Source: Macrostomum hystrix | Taxonomy: Eukaryota; Platyhelminthes; Macrostomidae | DNA length: 64,000 nucleotides | Direction of reading: 5' to 3' | Assembly (NCBI GenBank): GCA_950097015.1 | Contig: CATNEN010000003.1 | Location: 7,218,001-7,282,000, forward strand | In this document: positions 11,801-22,611 of the stretch, one piece after another | How the letters are laid out: each line of letters opens with the position of its first letter | How positions within the stretch are numbered: the stretch's first letter is position 1 | The notes under the pieces: model-generated | Databases searched by the model: none | Told to the model about the DNA's origin: nothing | The model's input: only the letters and a program-made list of their open reading frames with translations | Made by a program: the position numbers and the translations under genes

Positions 11801-14641
11801 GAGGACAGGAATACGTGCGCAGGCTTGCCAATATCAGTCGGATTTGTGTCGGTCGACCTGCCATCAGCAGCGAATAGAGCGTCTCGCAGACCGCTGTACG
11901 TCTCACTGCGCAGGTCGCTCTGATGGGTCCGCAGATAGAGCAGCCTCTCTGACTCAATCTTGGCGCACATATCCACCAGGTACTGCTGGAACAGCCTCCG
12001 TCCGTAGTGCAGCAAGCTGCTCTGGCCAGCTCGCACCATGATTTCGCTGGCATAGTACTTCATCGGCGTCAGCTTGCGGCCATTGCTCATGCGCAGCTCA
12101 GGGTGCCAGCCGTCCTCGCCATGGGGGAACAGCAACACGTACTCCAGTGCATCATACGATCGGTGCGTTTTGCTAATCCTCTTGTAGCCGCCACCCCGCA
12201 GTTGAATGACAACATCTCGGCTAGTTGCTGGCTCATCACCGTCTTCAGGGGCCTCAGTATCCTCAGTGTCCTTAACAATGAGGATGCCGACCTCGTTTGC
12301 CGTGGGCAAATTGTAGCGCCTGATTTTGAACGGTAGTAACAAATGCTTTTAACAAAACTCTTTACAACGGTAAACATTTCTGTGTACACAGGCACAAAGC
12401 TTTAAAAGACAGGTTTTAAAATGTGTTCGAATCCCTTTTCAGTTATTGTTAGCTCACCGAATGTGTTCCCCAGAAGGCCTCCGGTCCGGGTGAATCACGA
12501 TTCGCGCATCCACAAGCTCCGGATCCTCCATGATCCGCTGTGCTGCAGCCTTCAGGCTCCGAACGTAAAGGTTGCACTCGTGAAGCAACGTCTGTAGCAG
12601 CTCATGTAGCTCTGGCTTCACCCTATCGCTCAGACTCTGCTGGCTTTCGAGTTCGCGGTCAGTGAAGTACACCTGCCAGCCGCGAGGAACAGCAGACGCT
12701 TCAGCAAACAGCGGCATAGCAGTGTGGTGCAGCTGACCGCTGATGATGTAGCTGGGATTCCAGCCTGGCACCAACCGCGGCTTGGCACTCAGCGAGGTCA
12801 GGTGCAGCACAGAGTTGTAGCTCCGGATGTTGGTCAGGAACTCTGAGCTCATGCCATGCCGGCCCATGTACAGGTCAGCCAGCAGCTGTGGCACAGTCCG
12901 GGTGGGCAGCTTCACCTTGCCGCCAGCACAGCAGAAATTGCCCGTCTCCATGCGGAACAGCTTGGCACCGCAATGGTTGCATGCCCAGTCCATTGGCCCG
13001 CAGTCATGGGCTGGGGCTTCTGGCCTCGCCATCGTCTCAGGCCTGATAAAAAATGGAATGTATCTCTTAGTAACTGTTAAATGTAAATGTAACTGTTAAT
13101 TGTGTGTCAGTTTACCTTGCAGTAGCGGGTCCGTCTTCAGCGCGGCCCGCAGTCTCATGTTCCGCCGGCATCGCGCTGGGGCCCTTGGCCTTTTTGGTCT
13201 TCTTGGCAGGAGTTCTGCTTGCTGCCAGGCTTGGGAACTCAGCATCTGTAAAGGCTTGCAAAGGCTCTCGAAGTCTCAGTGACTCGTAATGTTCATGGCG
13301 CAAAAGCACACGCACAATGGCATTAGGAGGGCGCAAATTAGCCCTGAAATATTGCATCACACTACCATTGGCCTGGTAAATGACCAGGTCCACATTAAAG
13401 CAGCGGCTCAACAAAGAGGCAACTTCATCTGAAACATAAATTCCTGCTTGAAAAGAGGAATTCACGATCTCATCAGCACTTTCAGGTGCAATAAGGCCAT
13501 CTGCAACCAGCTGTGGCATGAGTTCTGCAACACGGCAAGACAAGTCCTGCCGCAGGGAGGCTGCGTCAGTTTCCAGCGGGGTTCCACGCAGCTGATCACA
13601 CACAGCATAAAAAAAGCAATTGCCATCACCAACAATGGGGATTACCTGCAACTGCTCAAAGGGTACAATAGATTCTGTACCTTGCTGCTGAGTGTCCGAC
13701 CTAAGGGGCAATGGGTGAACGTAAGCACAGCTGCCTTAATTGGCTTTTTAAGACAATTCATTCCTCAAAAATCGCTGTCCGCTTAATTTATACAGAATAA
13801 AATGGATACTACAAATTATCCCCTTCAAGGCAATTCAGAAAAAAAAGAAAAATAAAGACTTGTTATAAAACGGCCATAAAACTCACCTAGAAACCACAGC
13901 TCCACGGCGACGAATGCGATCGGCTTCCAATCGGGCAGCCTGCTCTGCCTCAGTCTCAGCATGTCTGCGCTGAGCATCCCGCTGCCGCTGTTCTTCCAGT
14001 CGGGCAGCCCGCTCTGCCTCAGTCTCAGCATGTCTGCACTGAGCATTCCGCTGCCGCTGTTCTTCCAGTCGGGCAGCCCGCTCTGCCTCAGTCTCAGCAT
14101 GTCTGCACTGAGCATTCCGCTGCCGCTGTTCTTCCAGTCGGGCAGCCCGCTCTGCCTCAGTCTCAGCATGTCTGCACTGAGCATTCCGCTGCCGCTGTTC
14201 TTCCAGTCGGGCAGCCCGCTCTGCCTCAGTCTCAGCATGTCTGCACTGAGCATTCCGCTGCCGCTGTTCTTCCAGTCGGGCAGCCCGCTCTGCCTCAGTC
14301 TCAGCATGTCTGCACTGAGCATTCCGCTGCCGCTGTTCTTCCAGTCGGGCAGCCCGCTCTGCCTCAGTCTCAGCATGTCTGCACTGAGCATTCCGCTGCC
14401 GCTGTTCTTCCAGTCGGGCAGCCCGCTCTGCCTCAGTCTCAGCATGTCTGCACTGAGCATTCCGCTGCCGCTGTTCTTCCAGTCGGGCAGCCTGCTCTGC
14501 CTCAGTCTCAGCATGTCTGCACTGAGCATTCCGCTGCCGCTGTTCTTCCAGTCGGGCAGCCCGCTCTGCCTCGGATTCTGCCTGTCGCCGTCGCTTGGCA
14601 TCGCGGCTCTTCTTTAAACTGCTGGCGCCGCGTCGAACCAT
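8064..14641 (-). CDS. Helitron transposase: OTU - Rep (HUH) - PIF1 helicase, nine exons
   Basis: Rolling-circle transposase that nicks DNA with its Rep domain and unwinds it with its helicase. Nine exons (given separately) join in phase to 5568 nt, 1855 residues plus stop, with no internal stop. Order: 23-residue charged repeats, OTU cysteine protease (GDGNCFFYA; HEHY), cysteine-bearing region (ACNHCGAKLF..CC), Helitron-like N-domain (RRYNLPTANEV), HUH motif GLPHVHFLLWL, tyrosine motif VKYVIKYLLKG, then helicase motifs APAGTGKTF (Walker A), VWDEISM (Walker B), GDFRQLLPVV, TIHKAQGQS and YTALSRAK. All motifs expected for activity are visible. Introns are about 60-190 bp, which is many for a transposase. 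No apurinic-type endonuclease domain follows the helicase, so it does not look like a Helentron. Exact transposon ends (5' TC, 3' hairpin with CTRR) were not identified. Confidence 0.9.
8914..9310 (-). CDS. Helitron exon 8: Walker B and motif III
   Basis: Acceptor CTCTAG|G, donor ATGCAG|GTGAG. Carries RLIVWDEISMTNRKDLE (Walker B) and CSGDFRQLLPVV. Confidence 0.9.
9396..10417 (-). CDS. Helitron exon 7: helicase start, Walker A
   Basis: Acceptor CAACAG|GTG, donor TCCAC|GTAAG. Carries LDAPAGTGKTFLLEVLL (Walker A) and AASGIAATLLPGGQTAHS (motif Ia). Confidence 0.9.
10501..10819 (-). CDS. Helitron exon 6: Rep catalytic tyrosines
   Basis: Acceptor TACAG|G, donor TTTGAA|GTAAGT. Encodes RWVVPYNPGLLLLFECHMN then VKSVKYVIKYLLKGGD. 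The two Tyr of YVIKY are in the place of the Rep nicking tyrosines. Confidence 0.85.
11015..11357 (-). CDS. Helitron exon 5: Rep HUH motif
   Basis: Acceptor CCGCAG|G, donor AACAG|GTGAG. Opens with the metal-binding motif GLPHVHFLLWL across the splice, followed by MIHGPCG and NPACPCMVDGQCSKGFPK. Confidence 0.9.
11523..12319 (-). CDS. Helitron exon 4: Helitron-like N domain
   Basis: Acceptor AATCAG|G, donor GCGCG|GTAAG. Begins RRYNLPTANEVGIL, contains YDALEYVLLFPHGEDGW and TCNPKWTEI, all standard in Helitron Rep proteins. Confidence 0.85.
12458..13042 (-). CDS. Helitron exon 3: cysteine-bearing N-terminal region
   Basis: Acceptor ATCAG|G, donor TTCG|GTGAG. Contains WACNHCGAKLF and NFCCAGGKV, the zinc-ligand-like pattern usual before the Helitron-like N domain. 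Confidence 0.8.
13116..13700 (-). CDS. Helitron exon 2: OTU protease domain
   Basis: Acceptor CCTTAG|G, donor GCAAG|GTAAA. The catalytic Asp and Cys are in GDGNCFFYAV and the His in RHEHYESL, so the OTU triad is complete. The tail is rich in Lys and Ala. Confidence 0.85.
13887..14641 (-). CDS. Helitron exon 1: charged 23-residue repeats
   Basis: ATG at 14641-14639; donor TCTAG|GTGAG. Codes for a basic start and then about nine near-identical units of the type AETEAERAARLEEQRQRNAQ plus CRH, a probable long helix or coiled coil. Confidence 0.8.
13955..14590 (-). repeat. 69-bp coding minisatellite in Helitron exon 1
   Basis: About nine copies of a 69-bp (23-codon) unit with almost no divergence. 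Because 69 is divisible by three, other frames stay open as well; only the frame joined to the OTU exon is taken as coding. Confidence 0.9.
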
Positions 14642-15127
14642 GATTGAGAAATGAGAAGCGAAATGAAATAGTTGAGAAAGAATGATATGGTTTGAAAGAT
14701 GAAAGTTTGTGGATTTGGATGTCTGAAGAATCAGATAAGGCGCCCTTTAGCCAAACTAATTTGCAGGCTATTTATCATCCAGTGGGCTGAATTGGAGCTT
14801 ATCTTAAGACGCAGGGTAAAAACTGAAAAATCGATAAAGAAATAGGGGTCTAAATCTAAAACCTATGATTTGGCGTGTGGGCTCTCCAGGCCCGTGCGTC
14901 CACATTCCGGGGCAGAGGGCTCACAATGTACACTGGTCTGCGCCAGTCAGTGAGAAAAGCTGTGATGTGTCTCGCCAGTGGGGTTGACACAGTTATCTAG
15001 TTATCTACATTTGACACACTGCAATTCTTATCAGTGTTATAACCAGTATCACTGATATCAGTGATATCATCAATATCAGTGATAATCAGTATCACTTTTA
15101 ACAAAACTGGCTTTGGAAAACTGCTTT
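14642..15127. other. upstream region of the Helitron transposase
   Basis: No gene was recognised. It holds the probable promoter of the minus-strand transposase, a GC-richer stretch near 14880-14990 and a palindrome at 15047-15066. Confidence 0.4.
15047..15066. repeat. 20-bp perfect palindrome
   Basis: TATCACTGATATCAGTGATA reads the same on both strands; further diverged TATCA and CAGTGATA copies follow to 15100. It could be a hairpin or a protein-binding site near the Helitron 5' region. Confidence 0.7.
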
Positions 15128-17450
15128 TGCCATTATTCAAACTCTGGTTGGCTATGATTCAAACTCTGGTTGGCTATGATTCAAGCTCTGGTTTAGCCAT
15201 GATTCAAACTCTGGTTTAGCCATGATTCAAACTCTGGTTTAGCCATGATTCAAACTCTGGTTTAGCCATGATTCAAACTCTGGTTTAGCCATGATTCGGA
15301 CTCTGGTTTAGCCATGATTCAAACTCTGGTTTAGCCATGATTCGGACTCTGGTTTAGCCATGATTCAAACTCTGGTTTAGCCATGATTCAAACTCTGGTT
15401 TAGCCATGATTCAAGCTCTGCTTTAGCTATGATTCAGACGCTGGTTTAGCCATGATTCAGACTATGGTTTAGCCATGATTCATACTATGGTTTAGCCATA
15501 ATTTAGACTCTGGTTTAGCCATGATTCAAACTCTGGTTTTGCAATGATTCAAGCTCTGGTTTAGCCATGATTCAAACTCTGGTTTAGCCATGATTAAGAC
15601 TCTGGTTTATCCATGATTCGGACTCTGGTTTAGCCATGATTCAAACTCTGGTTTAGCCATGATTCAAACTCTGGTTTAGCCATGATTCAAACTCTGGTTT
15701 AGCCATGATTCAAACTCTGCTTTAGCCATGATTCAAACTCTGGTTTAGCCATGATTCAGACGCTGGTTTAGCCATGATTCAAACGCTGGTTTAGCCATGA
15801 TTCAAACTCTGGTTTAGCCATGATTCAAACTCTGGTTTAGCCATGATTCAGACTCTGGTTTAGCCATGATTCGGACTCTGGTTTAGCCATGATTCAAACT
15901 CTGGTTTAGCCATGATTCAAACTCTGGTTTAGCCATGATTCAAACTCTGGTTTAGCCATGATTCAAACTCTGGTTTAGCCATGATTCAAACTCTGGTTTA
16001 GCCATGATTCAAACTCTGGTTTAGCCATGATTCAAACTCTGGTTTAGCCATGATTCAAACTCTGGTTTAGCCATGATTCAGACTCTGGTTTAGCCATGAT
16101 TCAAACTCTGGTTTAGCCATGATTCGGACTCTGGTTTAGCCATGATTCAAACTCTGGTTTAGCCATGATTCGGACTCTGGTTTAGCCATGATTCAAACTC
16201 TGGTTTAGCCATGATTCAAACTCTGGTTTAGCCATGATTCAAGCTCTGCTTTAGCTATGATTCAGACGCTGGTTTAGCCATGATTCAGACTATGGTTTAG
16301 CCATGATTCATACTATGGTTTAGCCATAATTTAGACTCTGGTTTAGCCATGATTCAAACTCTGGTTTAGCCATGATTCAAACTCTGGTTTAGCCATGATT
16401 CAAACTCTGGTTTAGCCATGATTCAAACTCTGGTTTAGCCATGATTCAAACTCTGGTTTAGCCATGATTCGGACTCTGGTTTAGCCATGATTCAAACTCT
16501 GGTTTAGCCATGATTCGGACTCTGGTTTAGCCATGATTCAAACTCTGGTTTAGCCATGATTCAAACTCTGGTTTAGCCATGATTCAAGCTCTGCTTTAGC
16601 TATGATTCAGACGCTGGTTTAGCCATGATTCAGACTATGGTTTAGCCATGATTCATACTATGGTTTAGCCATAATTTAGACTCTGGTTTAGCCATGATTC
16701 AAACTCTGGTTTAGCCATGATTCAAACTCTGGTTTAGCCATGATTCAAACTCTGGTTTAGCCATGATTCAAACTCTGGTTTAGCCATGATTCAAACTCTG
16801 GTTTAGCCATGATTCGGATTCTGGTTTAGCCATGATTCGGACTCTGGTTTAGCCATGATTCAGACTCTGGTTTAGCCATGATTCGGACTCTGGTTTAGCC
16901 ATGATTCAAACTCTGGTTTAGCCATGATTCAAACTCTGGTTTAGCCATGATTCAAACTCTGGTTTAGCCATGATTCAAACTCTGGTTTAGCCATGATTCA
17001 AACTCTGGTTTAGCCATGATTCAAACTCTGGTTTAGCCATGATTCAAACTCTGGTTTAGCCATGATTCAAACTCTGGTTTAGCCATGATTCGGACTCTGG
17101 TTTAGCCATGATTCAAACTCTGCTTTAGCCATGATTCAGACGCTGGTTTAGCCATGATTCAGACGCTGGTTTAGCCATGATTCAAACGCTGGTTTAGCCA
17201 TGATTCAAGCTCTGGTTTAGCCACGATTCAAACTCTAGTTTAGCCATGATTCAAACTCTGGTTTTGCCATGATTCAGACTCCGGTTTAGCCATGATTCAG
17301 ACTCCAGTTTTGCCATGATTCAGACTCTGGTTTAGCCATGATTCAGACTCTGGTTTAGCCATGATTCAGACTCTGGTTTAGCCATGATTCAAACTCTGGT
17401 TTAGCCATGATTCAGACTATGGTTTAGCCATGATTCAAACTCAGGTTTTC
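15128..17450 (+). repeat. 23-bp satellite array (~100 copies)
   Basis: Unit GATTCAAACTCTGGTTTAGC followed by CAT. A block of several variant units (TTCAAGCTCTGCTTTAGC, GACGCTGG, GACTATGG, CATAATTTAGAC) occurs three times, near 15410, 16230 and 16580, so segments of the array were duplicated. Confidence 0.95.
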
Positions 17451-17544
17451 TATGAGAAACTCAGCTTTGCTATGATTTATGATATTTTATTTACGAAATG
17501 AAAAAATAAATTAAAATAATCTTTAATCACTACTGGCTGAAAGT
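17425..17544 (+). repeat. right copy of the direct repeat bracketing the Helitron block
   Basis: Corresponds to 2581-2692: the end of the 23-bp repeat, then TTTGCTATGATTTATGATAT and onward to ATCACTACTG. Confidence 0.7.
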
Positions 17545-17869
17545 TAGTCTAAATGATTTGACGCAGTGCAGAATCGAACCCTAGCCTAGACTAACCTATT
17601 CCTAGTGCCTACACATCGGCTATTCCGACTGTTGGTTAGTGGGTGCAGAAATCAGCCTTATAAAATGAATTCTCAAAGTTCTGGCTTTGTACAATGAAGT
17701 AAGAAAATAGACTACACTCAGTCTCGCGGTTGGTTGTGTACATTTATTTCAAATTTGTCTCCAGAGTGCAGGCTTCTAACTCAGTCAGCGAGGGGGTGTT
17801 GCGCAATTTGACGATGCAATTCCAATTCAGCGGCAGTGAGTAAAATTCTCAATAGGCCAAGATGGTTTG

Positions 17870-18085
17870 ACCTTTGAAAAAGGTCATGTTTTTCGAATAT
17901 TTAATCCCCTTAGCAATAAAGTTAAGCTTAATAAAAATACGTGTATAATTGTCCCCATATTTGGCATCTTTTGGTGAAGAAATGGTGAAAATCGGTTGAG
18001 CCGTTCGGAAGAAAATCAATTACAACCAACCAACCAACCAACCAACCAACCAACCAAGCATTTCATTTTTAGTATAGTGGATTCT
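17870..18085 (+). mobile_element. 3' end of an RTE-like LINE (or SINE with that tail)
   Basis: The sequence GAAAATCGGTTGAGCCGTTC followed by an (AACC)n run at 18024-18055 and then ATTTTTAGTATAGTGG is the typical 3' end of RTE-class non-LTR retrotransposons in animals. No reverse transcriptase is present, so this is a 5'-truncated copy. The exact 5' limit is uncertain. Confidence 0.55.
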
Positions 18086-18306
18086 ACTACCTTATAAATA
18101 CTTGTTTTACAATATATTGTATGCTACAAGTACAAGTTTTACTTGTAAATAATTCAATTGTTACATAGACCTATTTTACATTGTAAGTGTAAGCTTATAG
18201 TTTTCTTTTAAATACTAACTGATGTATAGTATTTGAATAATATTTTATTATTCAAACATTATTTACTTATAGAAGGCGTAGATAATTAAGCAGAAGTGTT
18301 TATGTA

Positions 18307-19037
18307 TTAGGGTAATGTATCATCAACTGAAAAGTGTATCTTCAAAACCGAACAAGAATTTTGACTCCTTCCTTGGTCTCATGCAAGACAGAAACAAGCT
18401 ATTGTGTTTCACAGAACAACTAATTTGAAAGTTGAAGAAATTATACGTTGGCGACATTTTACCGCGCGGTAAAAACCGCTAACTTTACCGCATAGTAATG
18501 TCAACACATTACACATTGTGAAATTATCTACAATCTGAGGCATGATGTGCAATGAAGCATTAAGAGGAAAGAAAGATATTGATGTTTCAGTAGAAATTTT
18601 TATTGCAAAAGCATACTTTTTAACAACATTTTTCCAGTATGTACTTTAGACAAAGATTGTATGTGGTTGCTTGCCAATTAAATGACCATAAATGTAGTTA
18701 TTTATAGAGCATGAAAAATGCTTTCAAATGACATTATTCATGATAGTTCACTCCTTAAAATAAGATTAAACCACTCACTCAAATTGTAAAACCAAACATC
18801 GAATTCTCTGTTTGGTTTGAAGATACATGAAAATCATTGTTCAGTTTTAGATAAAAAGCAAGAATAACTTTTTTTCTATTTGATAAAATAGCAAAAGCAG
18901 ATACTTTTTAGAAAGATGTAACTGTTTTCTATAACTTGGCTTTTGATTTATCATCATATCTTAAATAGAAAATCTGTAGCTTAGGTTTGAAGTAAAAAAA
19001 ATACACATTCTTGTTTGGTTGATGATACATTACCCTA
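18307..19037. mobile_element. non-autonomous DNA transposon (MITE) with 21-bp perfect TIRs
   Basis: TTAGGGTAATGTATCATCAAC at 18307-18327 is the exact reverse complement of 19017-19037. Complementarity continues less perfectly inward (CCGAACAAGAAT against ATTCTTGTTTGG). The interior (about 690 bp) is AT-rich and noncoding. No convincing target-site duplication was seen (TTA on one side, TAA on the other), so the superfamily is left open. Confidence 0.75.
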
Positions 19038-20173
19038 AACAAGATTCTTAGCAGTTTAATGCAATAATGCAGTTTTTTGATTGATAGTTGCTAAATTTTT
19101 ACCAAAGCAAAGCTCTTGAAATGCACCATTTGCATTTTTGCAATTAATTGCCTTTTGGCGATTTATAGTGCAATTTGGGCTGCAATGGCTGCAGAATTAT
19201 TATAAGCAAAGCACTTACAAAACAAACCATTTGCCTGTTTGGCAATTAACTGCCTTTAGGCAATAACTACTGTGAGATTAGTTAAATGCTCAATGCTTTT
19301 TGTTTTAGGCATGGCAGTACTTTTCTCTCAACATTGATTTGGATATTGATTGATTTATTTGATTTGTTTTGCATTTTTAAAGCTACTATGTCTAATTATG
19401 GACTTAGCTAAATAATTAGCCTAGGCCTAGGCCCTACCTAATGTTGGGTAACTTGTATTGAATGGCAAAGCATTTCACTGCAAAGGCATATCTTGTGATT
19501 TCACATGGGTGTTAAAATATACATTTAAAATGCTTAATTTATTGGAAAATCTCATTTTAATATAAAGACACAGTGAACAGAATCCGAGTATTAAAAAGTT
19601 TTTAAAACCTAACTATGTTGTTAATTATAAGACTTTTTTTACAGAAATTTTCAATTTATTAAGGTAGCATGTTCACTTTCAACTTTGTAAATTTATTACC
19701 ATTGTTAGCTATTCTACTTAGCCCATTTGTAGAATAACTAATAAACAATATTTAGTTTTTTTAATCTAATTTTAAATATATAAATTATTATTTAGTATTT
19801 TTCTACCAATAGCATAAATTGTATTGTTCAGATTTTCTTTTTAGAATTCCTAACCCAAATATACAGAATGTCCAAGATTTTCTATTATGAGTATTATTTA
19901 TTGGACTTTAGTATATGATGTTAATTCATGTGGCTCACTTTGATTTTTAAGTCTATTTAATAGAACTTTGTGATAAAAAATTAATGAATGGTAAATTATA
20001 ATTAATTAGTCACACAGGACATCTGTAACTAAAAAAACTTAGCATCTAAGTAGTTTACAATATTTTAGCATTTTTAGGGTCTTTTGTGTTGCAAAACTGT
20101 TTGCTTTCTACAGTATTTGGTTTAGGGCTGCATCTATAATTGGAAACAATAAGCTTCTGGATATCTACATTTC
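19038..20173. other. AT-rich spacer without recognisable gene
   Basis: No coding frame of note and no tandem repeat were seen; scattered poly-T and TTTTTA runs only. Confidence 0.4.
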
Positions 20174-20437
20174 AGGCTTCAAAACATTATTATTTTTTAT
20201 CGGCGGCAAAACTATAAGACACAGCTCAAATACTACAGTGGCAGTGGCAGAGGTCGCAGCGGTGGCAGTGATCGCGGATGTGGCAGAGGCGGAGGCACTT
20301 GCTTTTGCAACAAAGGGGCGGCTACTGCTAGCGTGGCGAGTGATTTTTGCAACCCAAACCAAGGGGCGGCTGCTACGATCGCTAACAATATTGAGAGGGG
20401 GCTGGTCGGGAAGTCCAGTAGCTGCTGCTGCAGCTGA
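20174..20437 (+). CDS. possible last exon of a Gly/Arg- and Cys-rich protein
   Basis: After a CATTTCAG acceptor-like site, one frame is open to TGA at 20435-20437 and is compositionally protein-like: an RGG-type stretch (SGSGRGRSGGSDRGCGRGGG) followed by cysteines and an Ala/Thr-rich segment in which CNKGAATASVASD is echoed by CNPNQGAAATIANN. Higher GC than the surroundings also suggests an exon. No family was recognised, no upstream exon was found, and other frames in the same place are open too, so this call is weak. Confidence 0.22.
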   Translation, partial: RLQNIIIFYRRQNYKTQLKYYSGSGRGRSGGSDRGCGRGGGTCFCNKGAATASVASDFCNPNQGAAATIANNIERGLVGKSSSCCCS

Positions 20438-22611
20438 CTGCTAAACCGGGCTTCATCTCGCTGCTTTTATATATTTTTTGTTAATTAAAAGTAAAGTACT
20501 TGTCTTCGTTCCTCGAACCCAGTTTCTGTTTAAGGCAGTGTTTTCACAGTGTACTCTTTGAGCACTCTTAAGTACTCGTACTCTGGTACTCTTTAAGGGC
20601 GTAGCAATAGAGTACTCTGGTATTCATTTAAAGTGCGTACTTTGAAGTGGGCGAGTACTTTTTAAAGTGCAATGCATTTCAGTCTGTCATCATCAATCCT
20701 AATTTTGTACTATATGAAAGTGTCAATAATCGCTGGTACATTAGTACATTCTCGCAACGTAAAATTAGTAGATTTATTATATGCATTTTAAAGATACGTT
20801 GCTTAGGAAATAACAGATGTTATCAGTCCCATTAATTATACCCTACGTACTGAAGTAACACAACATAATATATATAGTAACGTGGCTTGATGGCACCGCT
20901 CATGTGTGTGTCTGCCCATTCGTGTTGTTGCATGTACAAAACAAGTGCTGTTTGGATAAATCTTTCCTTTAATTATGTTTTACGTTTTTTGACAGATGGG
21001 CATTGATAAATAGGTAGATAGATCTCATACTGTCTCTCTCACTCTCCGATTCTCCGCGCTCCCTCCCGCTGTTTTAATTTTGTTTATTTTGTTCCCTAAT
21101 AAAAACAAAAATTCAGCCTCTCCCTCCATATGTGGATCCCACATTCGGCTGTCAGTCAGTCAAGGAGATATTAGCGCTCATCAAGATTTTGATACAGGAG
21201 TCAATGATGCAGTAGTCTGCTCTATTAAAGTGCTTCAGTGAGTATCCTCAGTACAAAGGCCGCTAATGAATATTTATTAAGTTTTTTGTTCATTTTATTG
21301 GGTGACATGATCAGAAGTAAAAAATAATTTCGAAATATTGAGCAATTAATGCACTTCGACCTGCTAAGGTGGCACACCTTCAATCTAGTACATAATTAGG
21401 AAATTAAGCATGTAATCAACGCATAGAGTAATATTGCAGGGGCGCCTTCAACAAGTGACAACGTCACAACGCTTTCAAATGTGAGAGGATCGAGCTGGTA
21501 GCATCGGAGCATCAGCGAGCCAAACGATTTCGATAAGCGTGAAAATGTGGCTTCCCGATAGTCCATCGCTTACACAGACTTGTGTGCCCCACCTAGTCAA
21601 TTTTAGAGTTGGCGAAATTAAGCAATTCAGGTTAATAAATGTCGATAGTTAGCGATAGAACTCGTAGTTAGCGATATTTAATATCAATTAACAATAACAG
21701 CCTGCAGTCATGTATGGCAATCCACGGCAACTTTGTAAATCTTCATACTCCACGCAGTTATCTCGGAGCTTTAAATTGGTCGGAGTGGACTTAATGCAAC
21801 TATAACTGACGAACTTGTAAGTAGTAAAGTACGAGTAGTAAGAGTGCTTTTTAGTATTACGATGTGCATATAGTTTGTCTCAGAAAATGCGCTAACTTTA
21901 TCTAAGACTTCATCCAAATTATTGTCTGCGCGGTTGAGAATTTTGGTTTTTAGCAATGAAGAGTCGCAGACAGTATCTCGATAATTTAATTTATTTATAA
22001 AAGTTTTACACGCGGATGCGAATTCGGAAGGTGCAGCTATAAATGAGATTTTTAGTTTATTAGAACATTTACATTTAGTCAGTTTATAAAATAAAATAAT
22101 GAATATTCGAAGCGATTAGTAAAATATATTATCTAGAAAAAATAATTAATAAAAAATTGATGAAAAAACTGCCGATAGGCGTACGAGTTAACCACAAATG
22201 ATTTTTACGTTAAAGTAAAACATATATATACGCTTAAATGAAAAATTTACACTTCAATTTATTATATCTTTGATAAATGGAGGCGCAACACAAAATATAT
22301 TCAATTTAGAAATAAAAATGGGTAAAGTTACTCGCATTCAACAAAAAAAAATATAATTTTGTTGTTTCGGTATTATCTACTCGCTAAATCTATATAAGTC
22401 AACAATATTCGAGCTACTTTTGTGTTCGTGTGTGAGCAAAAAACTGTTTGCGAATTAAATGTAAAAGGTGTGCGCTACAAATTTAGGTGATTTGTGGCTT
22501 TGTGGAGTAAGTAAAACCGCATTCCAAAAAATCAAAGTTTTCAAATTCAACCCAGTCGTTTCAGTTACAGATCGTGTCTACCGGTAGGCAGACGTTTTGC
22601 TCGCTGCCAAT
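20438..22611. other. spacer, with hAT-like AGTACT-rich patch
   Basis: No gene was recognised. At 20535-20670 CAGTGTTTTCACAGTGTACTC is followed by many AGTACT/AAGTACT motifs, a pattern of subterminal repeats in some animal hAT elements. A matching far end was not established; AGTAAAGTACGAGTAGTAAG near 21822-21841 is a candidate. Confidence 0.35.

Noticed and set aside
13825-14617. Other open frames in the 69-bp repeat (SGLPDWKNSGSGMLSADMLR and SMSALSIPLPLFFQSG types)
   Set aside because: Shadows of the charged-repeat frame, which alone joins in phase to the OTU exon.
17565-17650. Minus-strand tRNA-like stretch with GGGTTCGATTC
   Set aside because: The T stem does not pair well and no matching acceptor stem was found; at most a decayed SINE piece.
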